This document shows, one piece after another, positions 1-8,484 of a stretch of 8,484 nt of DNA. The first letter of the stretch is position 1; every line of letters begins with the position of its first letter. The DNA lies in contig JAQVVK010000093.1 of the NCBI GenBank assembly GCA_028698975.1, positions 1 through 8,484 of the forward strand, given 5' to 3'. This DNA comes from Victivallaceae bacterium (GTDB taxonomy: Bacteria; Verrucomicrobiota; Lentisphaeria; Victivallales; Victivallaceae). The translations under genes were made by a program, and so were the position numbers. The notes below the pieces were generated by a model. The model searched no databases. It worked only from the letters and a program-made list of their open reading frames with translations, and was not told where the DNA came from.

Positions 1-666
1 GGCAACCGTGTCGTTGTTTTGTACCGCATAGGCCTCGTTGACCGAGCCGTCCGGCTGATAGACCCGCTGAAATCCGAACCCGGTCGGCGGATCAAAACGG
101 TAAAAATAGGTCTCCTCCATATCGATCTCGTCGGGAGGATTGTCCACATCGTGGCGGTGCGGCGGGTAGCCCGACCAGTTGCCGGAGGGGATGAATCCCT
201 CGCCGATGTAGAAGTGTTCGGAGTCGAATTTCTCATCGATCATGACCGTGGCGGAGCGGGTAAAGTTGTCGCGTCCGATGGGGAATGTCCGGGTCATATC
301 CGGGGTGATCACCGTGGGTCTGGCGGTGTCGCGGGTCGCCGGTGAGGTATTGACGGCAAAATCCATATCGGTAAGCGCGGTAACCGTGTAAGCGGCGCGG
401 CGGGGCAGATAGACCGTATGCGGCCTGCCGTCGAAAACATTGCGTCGTTGACCGACTTCCTTAAACTCAAAACCGTCGCCCTTGACGGCGCATTTGCCGC
501 CAAGCAAGACCAGGGCGACTTCAAATTCGCCGGTGTTGCTCTGCCATGATGTGCCCGATTTAAGCTGGACAATTCCGAAAGCGGTCAGCTTCATTCCGTA
601 TTCGCCGATGTCGAATACCTTGTTGTAACCCTGAGCCGGATTGAGGCGTATCAACAGATCTTTCAT
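1..666 (-). CDS. iolB: 5-deoxy-glucuronate isomerase IolB (partial, C-terminus beyond window)
   Basis: Known role of the family: isomerisation of 5-deoxy-D-glucuronate to 5-dehydro-2-deoxy-D-gluconate in cytosolic myo-inositol breakdown, just before the IolC kinase step. Seen: 222 codons are open from the ATG at 666 to the window edge. The family is usually about 270 residues, so roughly 50 C-terminal residues are missing. The two-part cupin layout is visible. The signature segment at residues 163-203 contains WSGYPPHRHD (164-173), acidic residues E184/E185, and GFGFQRVY (196-203). The His/His/Glu set matches the expected metal ligands. The gene starts 17 bases after the stop of the isomerase-like gene. 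The ribosome site is weak (AAAGG about 9 bases before ATG), which suggests expression from the same message. The family call is firm. The in vivo substrate is inferred, since IolD, IolE and IolG are not in the window. Confidence 0.9.
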   Translation of the reverse strand, partial: MKDLLIRLNPAQGYNKVFDIGEYGMKLTAFGIVQLKSGTSWQSNTGEFEVALVLLGGKCAVKGDGFEFKEVGQRRNVFDGRPHTVYLPRRAAYTVTALTDMDFAVNTSPATRDTARPTVITPDMTRTFPIGRDNFTRSATVMIDEKFDSEHFYIGEGFIPSGNWSGYPPHRHDVDNPPDEIDMEETYFYRFDPPTGFGFQRVYQPDGSVNEAYAVQNNDTVA

Positions 667-683
667 GGTATTTGCCTTTATTT

Positions 684-2057
684 TTATTTGACTACAACCG
701 GTTCAATATCGAGTATGCGGCAAAGGTCGATGAGTTCCGGCAGGATGTCGCCATAGGAGAGCGCATAGTGGTGTTCCCACCCCTGATCGATCACCACTTC
801 ACGCAGTTTGTCGCACCCGGCGTCGAATTTGATCTTCAACGGATTGCCGCGCACAAAGAGGTCGGTGTTCAACCCCTCGCCGGTGGCGATCAGCATGCGG
901 AATCCGTCACCGTCACGCTTTTCGCCGAGCCGCGTCAGTGTGACACGACCGGGCTTCAGCGGAAATTCATCGGTCACGCCTTTGACGCCGCCACCCTCGA
1001 TAGTTGCGCTGTGGCAGAGTTTCGGCTCGAAACCGGGTTTGCAGATTTTGCAGGGAGCCGCGCCGCAGTGCCATGCAACGCCGTATTCACCCTCCATCAC
1101 GATCATATCGCAGAAGAACGGCAGGTCGCCGGAGAGTTCCTGACCGATACGCATCATGACCGCGCCATAGGCGTCGCCCTCGCAGGCGGTGAGCAGTCCG
1201 TGATTGGTCAGGTGGCCGATGGTGGAGCAAACCGCAATGCCGTAGAGGTCGCTTGAAATAAATTCCGGCCAGCAGCGCATGGCGAAGGTATCGACCAGAA
1301 ACTTATCTTTCATCTTGCCAACCGCGGCAAAGAGCGCGGCGGATTTCTTGAGCTGTTCGTCATCCGGGCCGTCGGATTCATGGACTTTGGCGTCGGAAAG
1401 GATGGTTTTCAACGCGGAGTCAAGTTCGAGGGCGGTCAACTTTTTCGCAGCCTCGATGACTTCATGTTCGGTGATGAATTTGACTTCCGGCCCGATCTTG
1501 GTACGCAAAAGCATTTCATCGCAGCTTGAAGTGAAAAATCCGGGGACGCGCCCGCCGATCACGCCGATGCGCATACGCTGGAGCATATTGACGGTTTTGA
1601 CCACGCGGATCGCTTTTCCCAGACCGTTTTCAGCCGCTTCGGAGCCGACTTCGGCGTGGACATGAAAATACGGCACATGCATCCGGTAGAGAAAATGCGA
1701 GTTCATGTTGGCGGCGCAAAACGAGTTGTTTTGAAGCCGTCCGCCGTTGGGATCGGGTTCTTTCATCGACCAGAGGACGACCGGCACTTTGAGCCGCTGG
1801 GCAAACATCGGCACGATCACGCCGAGCGAAAAGGTCATAAACTGCGCCACGATGAGGTCGGGACGCTGCTGTTCAAAATATTCCAGCTCCTGAATCGCCT
1901 TGTCCTCGAAATCAATCATACGGTCGCCGCCGATCACTTCGACGCCGGGGAGGCTTTGCAGGTAGGCTTTGGCCTGTTGGCGGGCATTTTCGAGTTTGTC
2001 GTTGGTCCAGTTTGCCTTGGTGAGCGGCAGATAGCCGATTTTGAAAGTATTTTTCAT
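684..2057 (-). CDS. L-fucose/L-arabinose isomerase-like protein
   Basis: A 457-residue protein of the L-fucose isomerase-like superfamily, whose members interconvert aldoses and ketoses with a divalent metal. Seen: an N-terminal Rossmann-like part; the segment KEPDPNGGRLQNNSFCAANM (99-118), typical of the family; and a C-terminal part with E293 in ACEGD, D317 in FFCDM and H429/H430 in WEHHYAL. The 24-residue spacing of E293 and D317 equals that of the E337/D361 metal ligands in E. coli FucI, so the active site appears intact. The WHCG motif at 329-332 is also familiar, but it leads into an extra cysteine cluster (C331, C336, C339, C348). The start at 2057 is preferred over an in-frame ATG 14 codons upstream: GAGG sits 9 bases before it, while the longer form would overlap the kinase gene end at 2077. 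It lies 19 bases after the kinase and 17 before iolB. The substrate is unknown and it need not be fucose. Confidence 0.85.
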   Translation of the reverse strand: MKNTFKIGYLPLTKANWTNDKLENARQQAKAYLQSLPGVEVIGGDRMIDFEDKAIQELEYFEQQRPDLIVAQFMTFSLGVIVPMFAQRLKVPVVLWSMKEPDPNGGRLQNNSFCAANMNSHFLYRMHVPYFHVHAEVGSEAAENGLGKAIRVVKTVNMLQRMRIGVIGGRVPGFFTSSCDEMLLRTKIGPEVKFITEHEVIEAAKKLTALELDSALKTILSDAKVHESDGPDDEQLKKSAALFAAVGKMKDKFLVDTFAMRCWPEFISSDLYGIAVCSTIGHLTNHGLLTACEGDAYGAVMMRIGQELSGDLPFFCDMIVMEGEYGVAWHCGAAPCKICKPGFEPKLCHSATIEGGGVKGVTDEFPLKPGRVTLTRLGEKRDGDGFRMLIATGEGLNTDLFVRGNPLKIKFDAGCDKLREVVIDQGWEHHYALSYGDILPELIDLCRILDIEPVVVK

Positions 2058-2076
2058 TGAAACAAACCTCAATCCT

Positions 2077-2985
2077 TTAATGGGTACGCAAAAATTCATC
2101 GACTTGGGTGCGGGACGGGATTCCGGTGCGGCCGCCGAGTTTCAGACATTTCAATGCCGAAACCGCCGAGCCGAAACGCATGCAGTCAAGCAAATCATGC
2201 GTTTCGAGGTAGCGCACGCAGAATCCGGTGTGGTAAACATCTCCCGCGCCGGTGGTGTCCACCGGCTTGATTTTGAATGCCGGACAGCGGAGAATCCTGC
2301 CGCCGTCAAGCACCATCGAACCGAGTTCTCCCATCGTGACGCCGACCACCGCCGCGCCGGTTTCGGCGAGCTTGAAGATCGCCTTGTCAAGCTCTTCCTC
2401 GTGGGTGAACGAGCGCGCAAACGCTTCGGAGGCGATCAGCAAATCGACATAGGGTAAAAGCTCCGGCACGCCGGGGCGGAGCGTCCCGGCGTCGAAATTG
2501 ACTAAAACACCGTTCTTCTTTGCCTCTTTGACGGCGGCAAGAGCACCGACCGGGTTATGGCCGTCGATATGCAGCACTTTTGCCTGACGGATCATGGCGC
2601 AATCGACTTCATCGGCGGCGAGTTCGGCGAGATCGCCGCGGGTCCAGGCCACGCTGCGTTTGCCGGTGGGAGCATCGATCCAGCATTCGGCGATGGGCGA
2701 GGAGTGCCCGGAGCGTACGATCATGGCGCGGGTGGAAACGCCTTCTGATTCAAAATCGGCCAGTATTTTTTTGCCGGGGTCGTCATCGCCGACCACCCCG
2801 ATGAAAGCGGCGGCAAGACCGAGACGGGCGGCCGCGACCGTCGAAGTGGCTCCCGGCCCGCCCCCCTGCACGATGTGTTCAAGCATCTGCACTTTGCTGT
2901 CCATGGGGATGGACGGCAGCAGCGAAAGATAGTCGTTGCTGCAAAAGCCGAGACCGACAAACTCGATTTTTTGAGAACCACCCAT
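2077..2985 (-). CDS. PfkB/ribokinase-family sugar kinase (IolC-like candidate)
   Basis: A cytosolic ATP-dependent carbohydrate kinase of 302 residues and first gene of the operon. Seen: the N-terminal family signature around GGGPGATSTVAAARLG (41-56), FIGVVGDDDPG (61-71), and the C-terminal signature DTTGAGD (243-249) with catalytic base D249 and the anion hole beside it. PfkB enzymes are usually 300-340 residues, so it is complete. The start at 2985 has AGGA six bases upstream. An in-frame ATG at 3030 would add 15 Ser/Asn-rich residues, but it has no ribosome site and sits essentially at the transcription start predicted from the promoter at 3039-3066. Linkage to iolB suggests it phosphorylates 5-dehydro-2-deoxygluconate (the IolC reaction). 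PfkB specificity cannot be read from motifs, so another sugar, such as the product of the adjacent isomerase, is equally possible. Confidence 0.88.
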   Translation of the reverse strand: MGGSQKIEFVGLGFCSNDYLSLLPSIPMDSKVQMLEHIVQGGGPGATSTVAAARLGLAAAFIGVVGDDDPGKKILADFESEGVSTRAMIVRSGHSSPIAECWIDAPTGKRSVAWTRGDLAELAADEVDCAMIRQAKVLHIDGHNPVGALAAVKEAKKNGVLVNFDAGTLRPGVPELLPYVDLLIASEAFARSFTHEEELDKAIFKLAETGAAVVGVTMGELGSMVLDGGRILRCPAFKIKPVDTTGAGDVYHTGFCVRYLETHDLLDCMRFGSAVSALKCLKLGGRTGIPSRTQVDEFLRTH

Positions 2986-2998
2986 TTTTGATCCTGAT
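2979..2998 (-). promoter_or_regulatory. Ribosome binding site that decides the kinase start
   Basis: On the minus strand AGGATCAAAA directly precedes the ATG at 2985, giving AGGA with a six-base spacer. The longer alternative ATG at 3030 is preceded by GTATGTTGAA, with no purine-rich site. This is the reason for choosing the shorter kinase. Confidence 0.6.
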
Positions 2999-3038
2999 GT
3001 TATTGACGAAGAACTGGAATTGTTTTGCATTTCAACAT

Positions 3039-3066
3039 ACTATATTCAAAAAAAGGAGCTTTTCAA
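3039..3066 (-). promoter_or_regulatory. Candidate sigma-70-type promoter of the kinase/isomerase/iolB operon
   Basis: On the minus strand TTGAAA (3066-3061) is followed by 16 bases and TATAGT (3044-3039). These are four of six and five of six matches to the housekeeping consensus. Transcription would begin near 3030-3033, giving a leader of about 45 bases before the kinase ATG at 2985. The region is AT-rich, so chance matches are common; the position and spacing are what support it. Confidence 0.45.
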
Positions 3067-3079
3067 GATAACGTGATGA

Positions 3080-3144
3080 TTTTATTTGAATAAAAAGTGA
3101 TAGATTATGATAAATTATCATTTTTTCTCATTGTTTTGAGAAAA
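3080..3144. promoter_or_regulatory. Cluster of inverted repeats, candidate operator of the DeoR-family repressor
   Basis: Three perfect inverted repeats lie in a row between the divergent genes. They are TTTTATT/AATAAAA with a 2-base centre (3080-3095), ATGATAA/TTATCAT with a 1-base centre (3107-3121), and TTTTCTCA/TGAGAAAA with a 6-base centre (3123-3144). The last has the longest arms and contains G/C pairs, so it is the least likely to be chance. It abuts a TTGAAA hexamer (3151-3156) that could be the repressor gene's own -35 element. DeoR-family repressors typically bind such sites in their own divergent promoter region. Binding is inferred. Confidence 0.45.
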
Positions 3145-3201
3145 GAGGGGTTGAAAAGCCGCATTTCCCGGTTATTTTATAAAAAAAGGGAATTCTCATA
3201 A

Positions 3202-3924
3202 ATGAAAAATTTGAGAACATTTGCAATAGTCGATTATCTGAAAGAGAAAAAATATTGTTCGATCATCGAGTTGCAGGAGCATTTCGGAGTATCGTCGGCG
3301 ACGATTCACCGTGACATTGCCAGTCTGGTGAGCCGGGATGTGATCCAAAAGGTTCACGGCGGAGTGGCGATTCAAGAAAATTCCGCGGCGCGCAGCGGAA
3401 AAAAGGTTGATCCGTCGCCGTTTATGGAGCGGATCAACTGGAACCGCAAGAGCAAACTTGCCATATCGCAGCGGGCGTTTTCATATATTTGCGAGGGGGA
3501 TATTCTGTTTTTGGATTCCTCGACGACGATCTCTTATCTGGCGGATCTGCTGATCGGTTCGAATTTCTCCAATCTGACCATCGTGACAAACTCGGTGACG
3601 ATCATTGCCAATTTTCACCGTTTCCCGACCCACTATGTGTTGATCTCGCTGGGCGGCAGTTTTGATCTCCAGCTCAACGCGTTTTTGGGGCAGACGGCGG
3701 TTCGCGAGCTGGAGCGGTTGTCCATTTCCAAGGCGTTCATCTCGGCATTCGGGGTGAACGACGATGATGTGACGACCAACCACGAAAACCACGCCAGCCT
3801 TTTGACAAAGGTGCTCGATATGGCGCAGCAAAAATATCTGCTTGCCGACAAGAGTAAATTCAACCGGTGCGGACTGTTCAAACTGGCATCCAAACGGTCG
3901 TTTGACGAGATCATCTCCGATTGA
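3202..3924 (+). CDS. DeoR-family transcriptional repressor
   Basis: A 240-residue sugar-responsive DNA-binding regulator, slightly shorter than the usual 250-260. Seen: an N-terminal winged helix-turn-helix with SIIELQEHFGVSSATIHRDI at 20-39 and the wing VHGGVAI at 51-57. The C-terminal sugar-phosphate sensor domain shows DSSTT (105-109), TNS (129-131), GG (151-152), the segment FLGQTAVREL (161-170), and ADKSKF (215-220); these loops normally hold the phosphate of the effector. The start is the ATG at 3202, preceded by AAGGG with a rather long spacer of 11 bases. The gene is transcribed away from the kinase operon, from a gap with inverted repeats. It is therefore inferred to repress that operon and itself, released by a phosphorylated sugar such as the kinase product. 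No symbol is given because DeoR, IolR, GlpR and others share this architecture. Confidence 0.9.
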   Translation: MKNLRTFAIVDYLKEKKYCSIIELQEHFGVSSATIHRDIASLVSRDVIQKVHGGVAIQENSAARSGKKVDPSPFMERINWNRKSKLAISQRAFSYICEGDILFLDSSTTISYLADLLIGSNFSNLTIVTNSVTIIANFHRFPTHYVLISLGGSFDLQLNAFLGQTAVRELERLSISKAFISAFGVNDDDVTTNHENHASLLTKVLDMAQQKYLLADKSKFNRCGLFKLASKRSFDEIISD

Positions 3925-3975
3925 CCGCCGACCCCAATGCGGGTGACAGTCGGTTTAGAGCAAAACAAAAAAAGA

Positions 3976-4005
3976 AAAGGGCTGGAGAAAAATCTCCAGC
4001 CCTTT
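3976..4005. terminator. Bidirectional Rho-independent terminator between the DeoR-type gene and groEL
   Basis: A perfect 13-bp stem, AAAGGGCTGGAGA with its complement, closes a four-base AAAA loop. On the minus strand it is followed by a long T-rich tract (complement of 3958-3975), so it is strong for groEL. On the plus strand TTTATTTC follows, so it can also stop the repressor transcript. The two genes converge here. The rest of the 3925-4029 gap shows nothing else. Confidence 0.9.
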
Positions 4006-4029
4006 ATTTCGCGTTTCAGCGCGGCAGAA

Positions 4030-5658
<1,629 letters not shown>

Positions 5659-5715
5659 GATAAATGAAAACTCCGTTTTATTTTGAGTATGAGATTATCG
5701 GACGATGCACGGCAA

Positions 5716-6012
5716 TCAGCCGACGATCGCCAGAATGTCGTCCTGATTGACCACTTTGTATTCTTTGCCGTCAACCTTGACTTCGGTGCCGCCGTAACGG
5801 CTGGTGAGCACGATATCGTTTACCTTGACGTCAAACGGGATCTTCTTGCCCTTGTCGTCGAGCTTGCCGGTGCCGAGCGCGATAACCTTGAATTCCTGCG
5901 GCTTCTCCTTGGCGGTGTCGGGAATCAAAATCCCGCCCTTCATCTCCTCGTTTTGCTCGCAGATCTCCAGCAGAACCCGGTCGCCGAGCGGCTTGATGTT
6001 TACTTTCGACAT
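5716..6012 (-). CDS. groES: Co-chaperonin GroES (Hsp10)
   Basis: Complete 98-residue lid protein of the GroEL chamber, of normal length. Seen: NIKPLGDRVLLE at residues 5-16, the mobile loop around EEMKGGILIPDTAKEKP (22-38) with the GGILIP hydrophobic hook that docks on GroEL, VNDIVLTSRYGGTEVKVDGKEY, and the DDILAIVG end. The ATG at 6012 is chosen because homology begins there and AGGAG lies 10 bases upstream. An open frame extending 28 codons further would run through the dnaK terminator and is not expected to be translated. The gene sits between dnaK and groEL on the same strand. Confidence 0.97.
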   Translation of the reverse strand: MSKVNIKPLGDRVLLEICEQNEEMKGGILIPDTAKEKPQEFKVIALGTGKLDDKGKKIPFDVKVNDIVLTSRYGGTEVKVDGKEYKVVNQDDILAIVG

Positions 6013-6062
6013 TTCTTCAAAACTCCTATGTTGGTTGAAGGAAATACTATTTACTGAAAACC

Positions 6063-6088
6063 CCCCGTCCGGTATCTGCCGGACGGGG
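6063..6088 (-). terminator. Hairpin terminator after dnaK
   Basis: CCCCGTCCGG pairs perfectly with CCGGACGGGG (10 bp, nine of them with G-C or adjacent G-C stacking) around a six-base loop. Read on the minus strand, it lies about 34 bases after the dnaK stop and is followed by GGTTTTCAG, a short T-run. It should end most dnaK transcripts. The T-run is modest, so some read-through into groES is possible. Confidence 0.75.
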
Positions 6089-6121
6089 CTCTTCAAATCA
6101 GCTCCCCTGATCTTTAACTAT

Positions 6122-8053
<1,932 letters not shown>

Positions 8054-8118
8054 AATACAACCTCCATTGTTATTTTCAACTTTTTCAGAAATAATCTTCA
8101 ATTCAATGCCAGATTGTT

Positions 8119-8136
8119 AAGCAATAGCCGTGCCAA
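8119..8136 (-). promoter_or_regulatory. Sigma-54 (RpoN) -24/-12 promoter of dnaK
   Basis: Read on the minus strand the site is TTGGCACG, four bases GCTA, then TTGCTT. This matches the RpoN consensus YTGGCACG-N4-TTGCW at every specified position. The GG and GC dinucleotides are separated by exactly ten bases, as required. In random sequence of even composition such an exact match is expected about once in 17 million positions per strand. Transcription would start near 8109, giving a leader of about 55 bases before the dnaK ATG at 8053. Activity is not proven and needs an RpoN and an enhancer-binding activator encoded elsewhere. Confidence 0.8.
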
Positions 8137-8192
8137 AGCTGTAATCTGTTGACAATGCGGCCCGCCGCCCAGTCCGCCCCGGTGAAGCGGGA

Positions 8193-8255
8193 CAAAATGT
8201 CACACCTTGCGGTATCGTTTTGGCACACCGCCCGATCGGGCGTTTAGGCACACCG
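8193..8255 (-). promoter_or_regulatory. Direct repeats upstream of the dnaK sigma-54 promoter, candidate activator sites
   Basis: Read on the plus strand, CGTTTAGGCACACCG (8241-8255) and CGTTTTGGCACACCG (8216-8230) match at 14 of 15 positions and are exactly 25 bases apart. A weaker third copy, with core TGTCACACC, lies 23 bases further on (8193-8207). Their centres are at about -93, -115 and -140 relative to the predicted dnaK start. This is the range where sigma-54 enhancer-binding proteins usually bind. Activator binding is inferred. Confidence 0.5.
8229..8242. repeat. 14-bp perfect palindrome between the direct repeats
   Basis: CGCCCGATCGGGCG reads the same on both strands. It sits precisely between the two best direct repeats, overlapping the last two bases of one and the first two of the other. 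It could be a dimer-binding half of the regulatory array, or a small hairpin with a GATC loop. Its T-run is too short for a convincing terminator. Confidence 0.5.
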
Positions 8256-8285
8256 GAGGAAAATATGCGTATGCACGGGTTATTG

Positions 8286-8306
8286 ATGAGCCGCGCCGCG
8301 GCTCAT
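8286..8306 (-). terminator. Hairpin after the partial gene at the right edge
   Basis: ATGAGCCGC pairs perfectly with GCGGCTCAT (9 bp) around a three-base loop, starting 7 bases after the stop codon of the minus-strand gene. On that strand it is followed by CAATAACC rather than a T-run, so it is an imperfect Rho-independent terminator. Its position suggests that it ends or protects the upstream transcript and separates it from dnaK. Confidence 0.5.
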
Positions 8307-8313
8307 TTCGGCG

Positions 8314-8484
8314 TCAGAGGGCGTCGATCATCGAATTGGTGGTTTCAACCATCGATTGACTGAACGGCTGATCGTTCTGGGCGGCATCCAAGGGCTGCGA
8401 CTCTTCGCGCGGCATGACCGGAGTCGGCTTCTCCTTGGGAGCGGCCTCGCCGATCTCCTCAATGGAGACATCGCCTCCCCGGGC
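8314..8484 (-). CDS. C-terminal end of an unidentified protein (partial)
   Basis: The minus strand is open from the window edge to a TGA at 8316-8314, giving the last 56 residues of a protein whose start lies outside. The visible part is acidic and rich in Pro, Glu and Gln (for example EEIGEAAPKEKPTPVMPREE), ending NSMIDAL. It looks like a disordered tail and I do not recognise a family. Reading as coding is supported by the open frame with GC-rich third positions and by a hairpin right after the stop. It lies on the same strand as dnaK, 260 bases upstream of it, and seems to be a separate unit. Confidence 0.65.
   Translation of the reverse strand, partial: ARGGDVSIEEIGEAAPKEKPTPVMPREESQPLDAAQNDQPFSQSMVETTNSMIDAL

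Noticed and set aside
684..2099. Longer 471-residue form of the isomerase-like protein
   Set aside because: The extra 14 residues would overlap the end of the kinase gene and have no family similarity. The internal ATG at 2057 has a good ribosome site.
2077..3030. Longer 317-residue form of the kinase
   Set aside because: The Ser/Asn-rich extension lacks a ribosome site and its ATG coincides with the predicted transcription start. The ATG at 2985 is better.
8054..8313. CIRCE element (TTAGCACTC-N9-GAGTGCTAA) upstream of dnaK
   Set aside because: Looked for on both strands here and upstream of groES; no match, even partial, was found.

Overview
The window reads as a bacterial chromosome segment. 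It is moderately GC-rich inside genes and strongly AT-rich in one divergent intergenic region. The mix of a sugar/inositol-type catabolic operon, single-copy style chaperone genes and a textbook sigma-54 promoter would fit the Lentisphaerota/Verrucomicrobiota (PVC) group. That placement is an impression from the GroEL and DnaK sequences and was not tested by a search.

Left part (1-3924): a tightly packed minus-strand operon reads a PfkB-family sugar kinase (2985-2077), then an L-fucose/L-arabinose-isomerase-like protein (2057-684), then IolB, 5-deoxy-glucuronate isomerase (from 666, running off the left edge). The gaps are only 19 and 17 bases. Diverging from it is a DeoR-family repressor (3202-3924). 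The AT-rich 216-base gap between the kinase and repressor genes holds a plausible operon promoter and several perfect inverted repeats that are operator candidates. IolB next to a PfkB kinase recalls the inositol steps IolB then IolC. The sugar-isomerase-like member is not part of the standard inositol pathway.

Middle (3925-4029): a 13-bp terminator hairpin with T-tracts on both sides serves the convergent deoR-type gene and groEL.

Right part (4030-8053): minus-strand chaperone genes in transcription order dnaK (8053-6122), groES (6012-5716), groEL (5658-4030). A strong hairpin terminator lies between dnaK and groES. No CIRCE element is visible anywhere.

Right edge (8054-8484): the dnaK upstream region holds an exact-consensus sigma-54 (-24/-12) promoter. 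About 80-130 bases further upstream are direct repeats with the spacing expected of enhancer-binding-protein sites. This is the most unusual signal in the window, because bacterial dnaK is normally driven by sigma-32 or by sigma-70/sigma-A with HrcA/CIRCE. Beyond it lie a hairpin and the last 56 codons of an unidentified minus-strand gene that is cut by the window edge.
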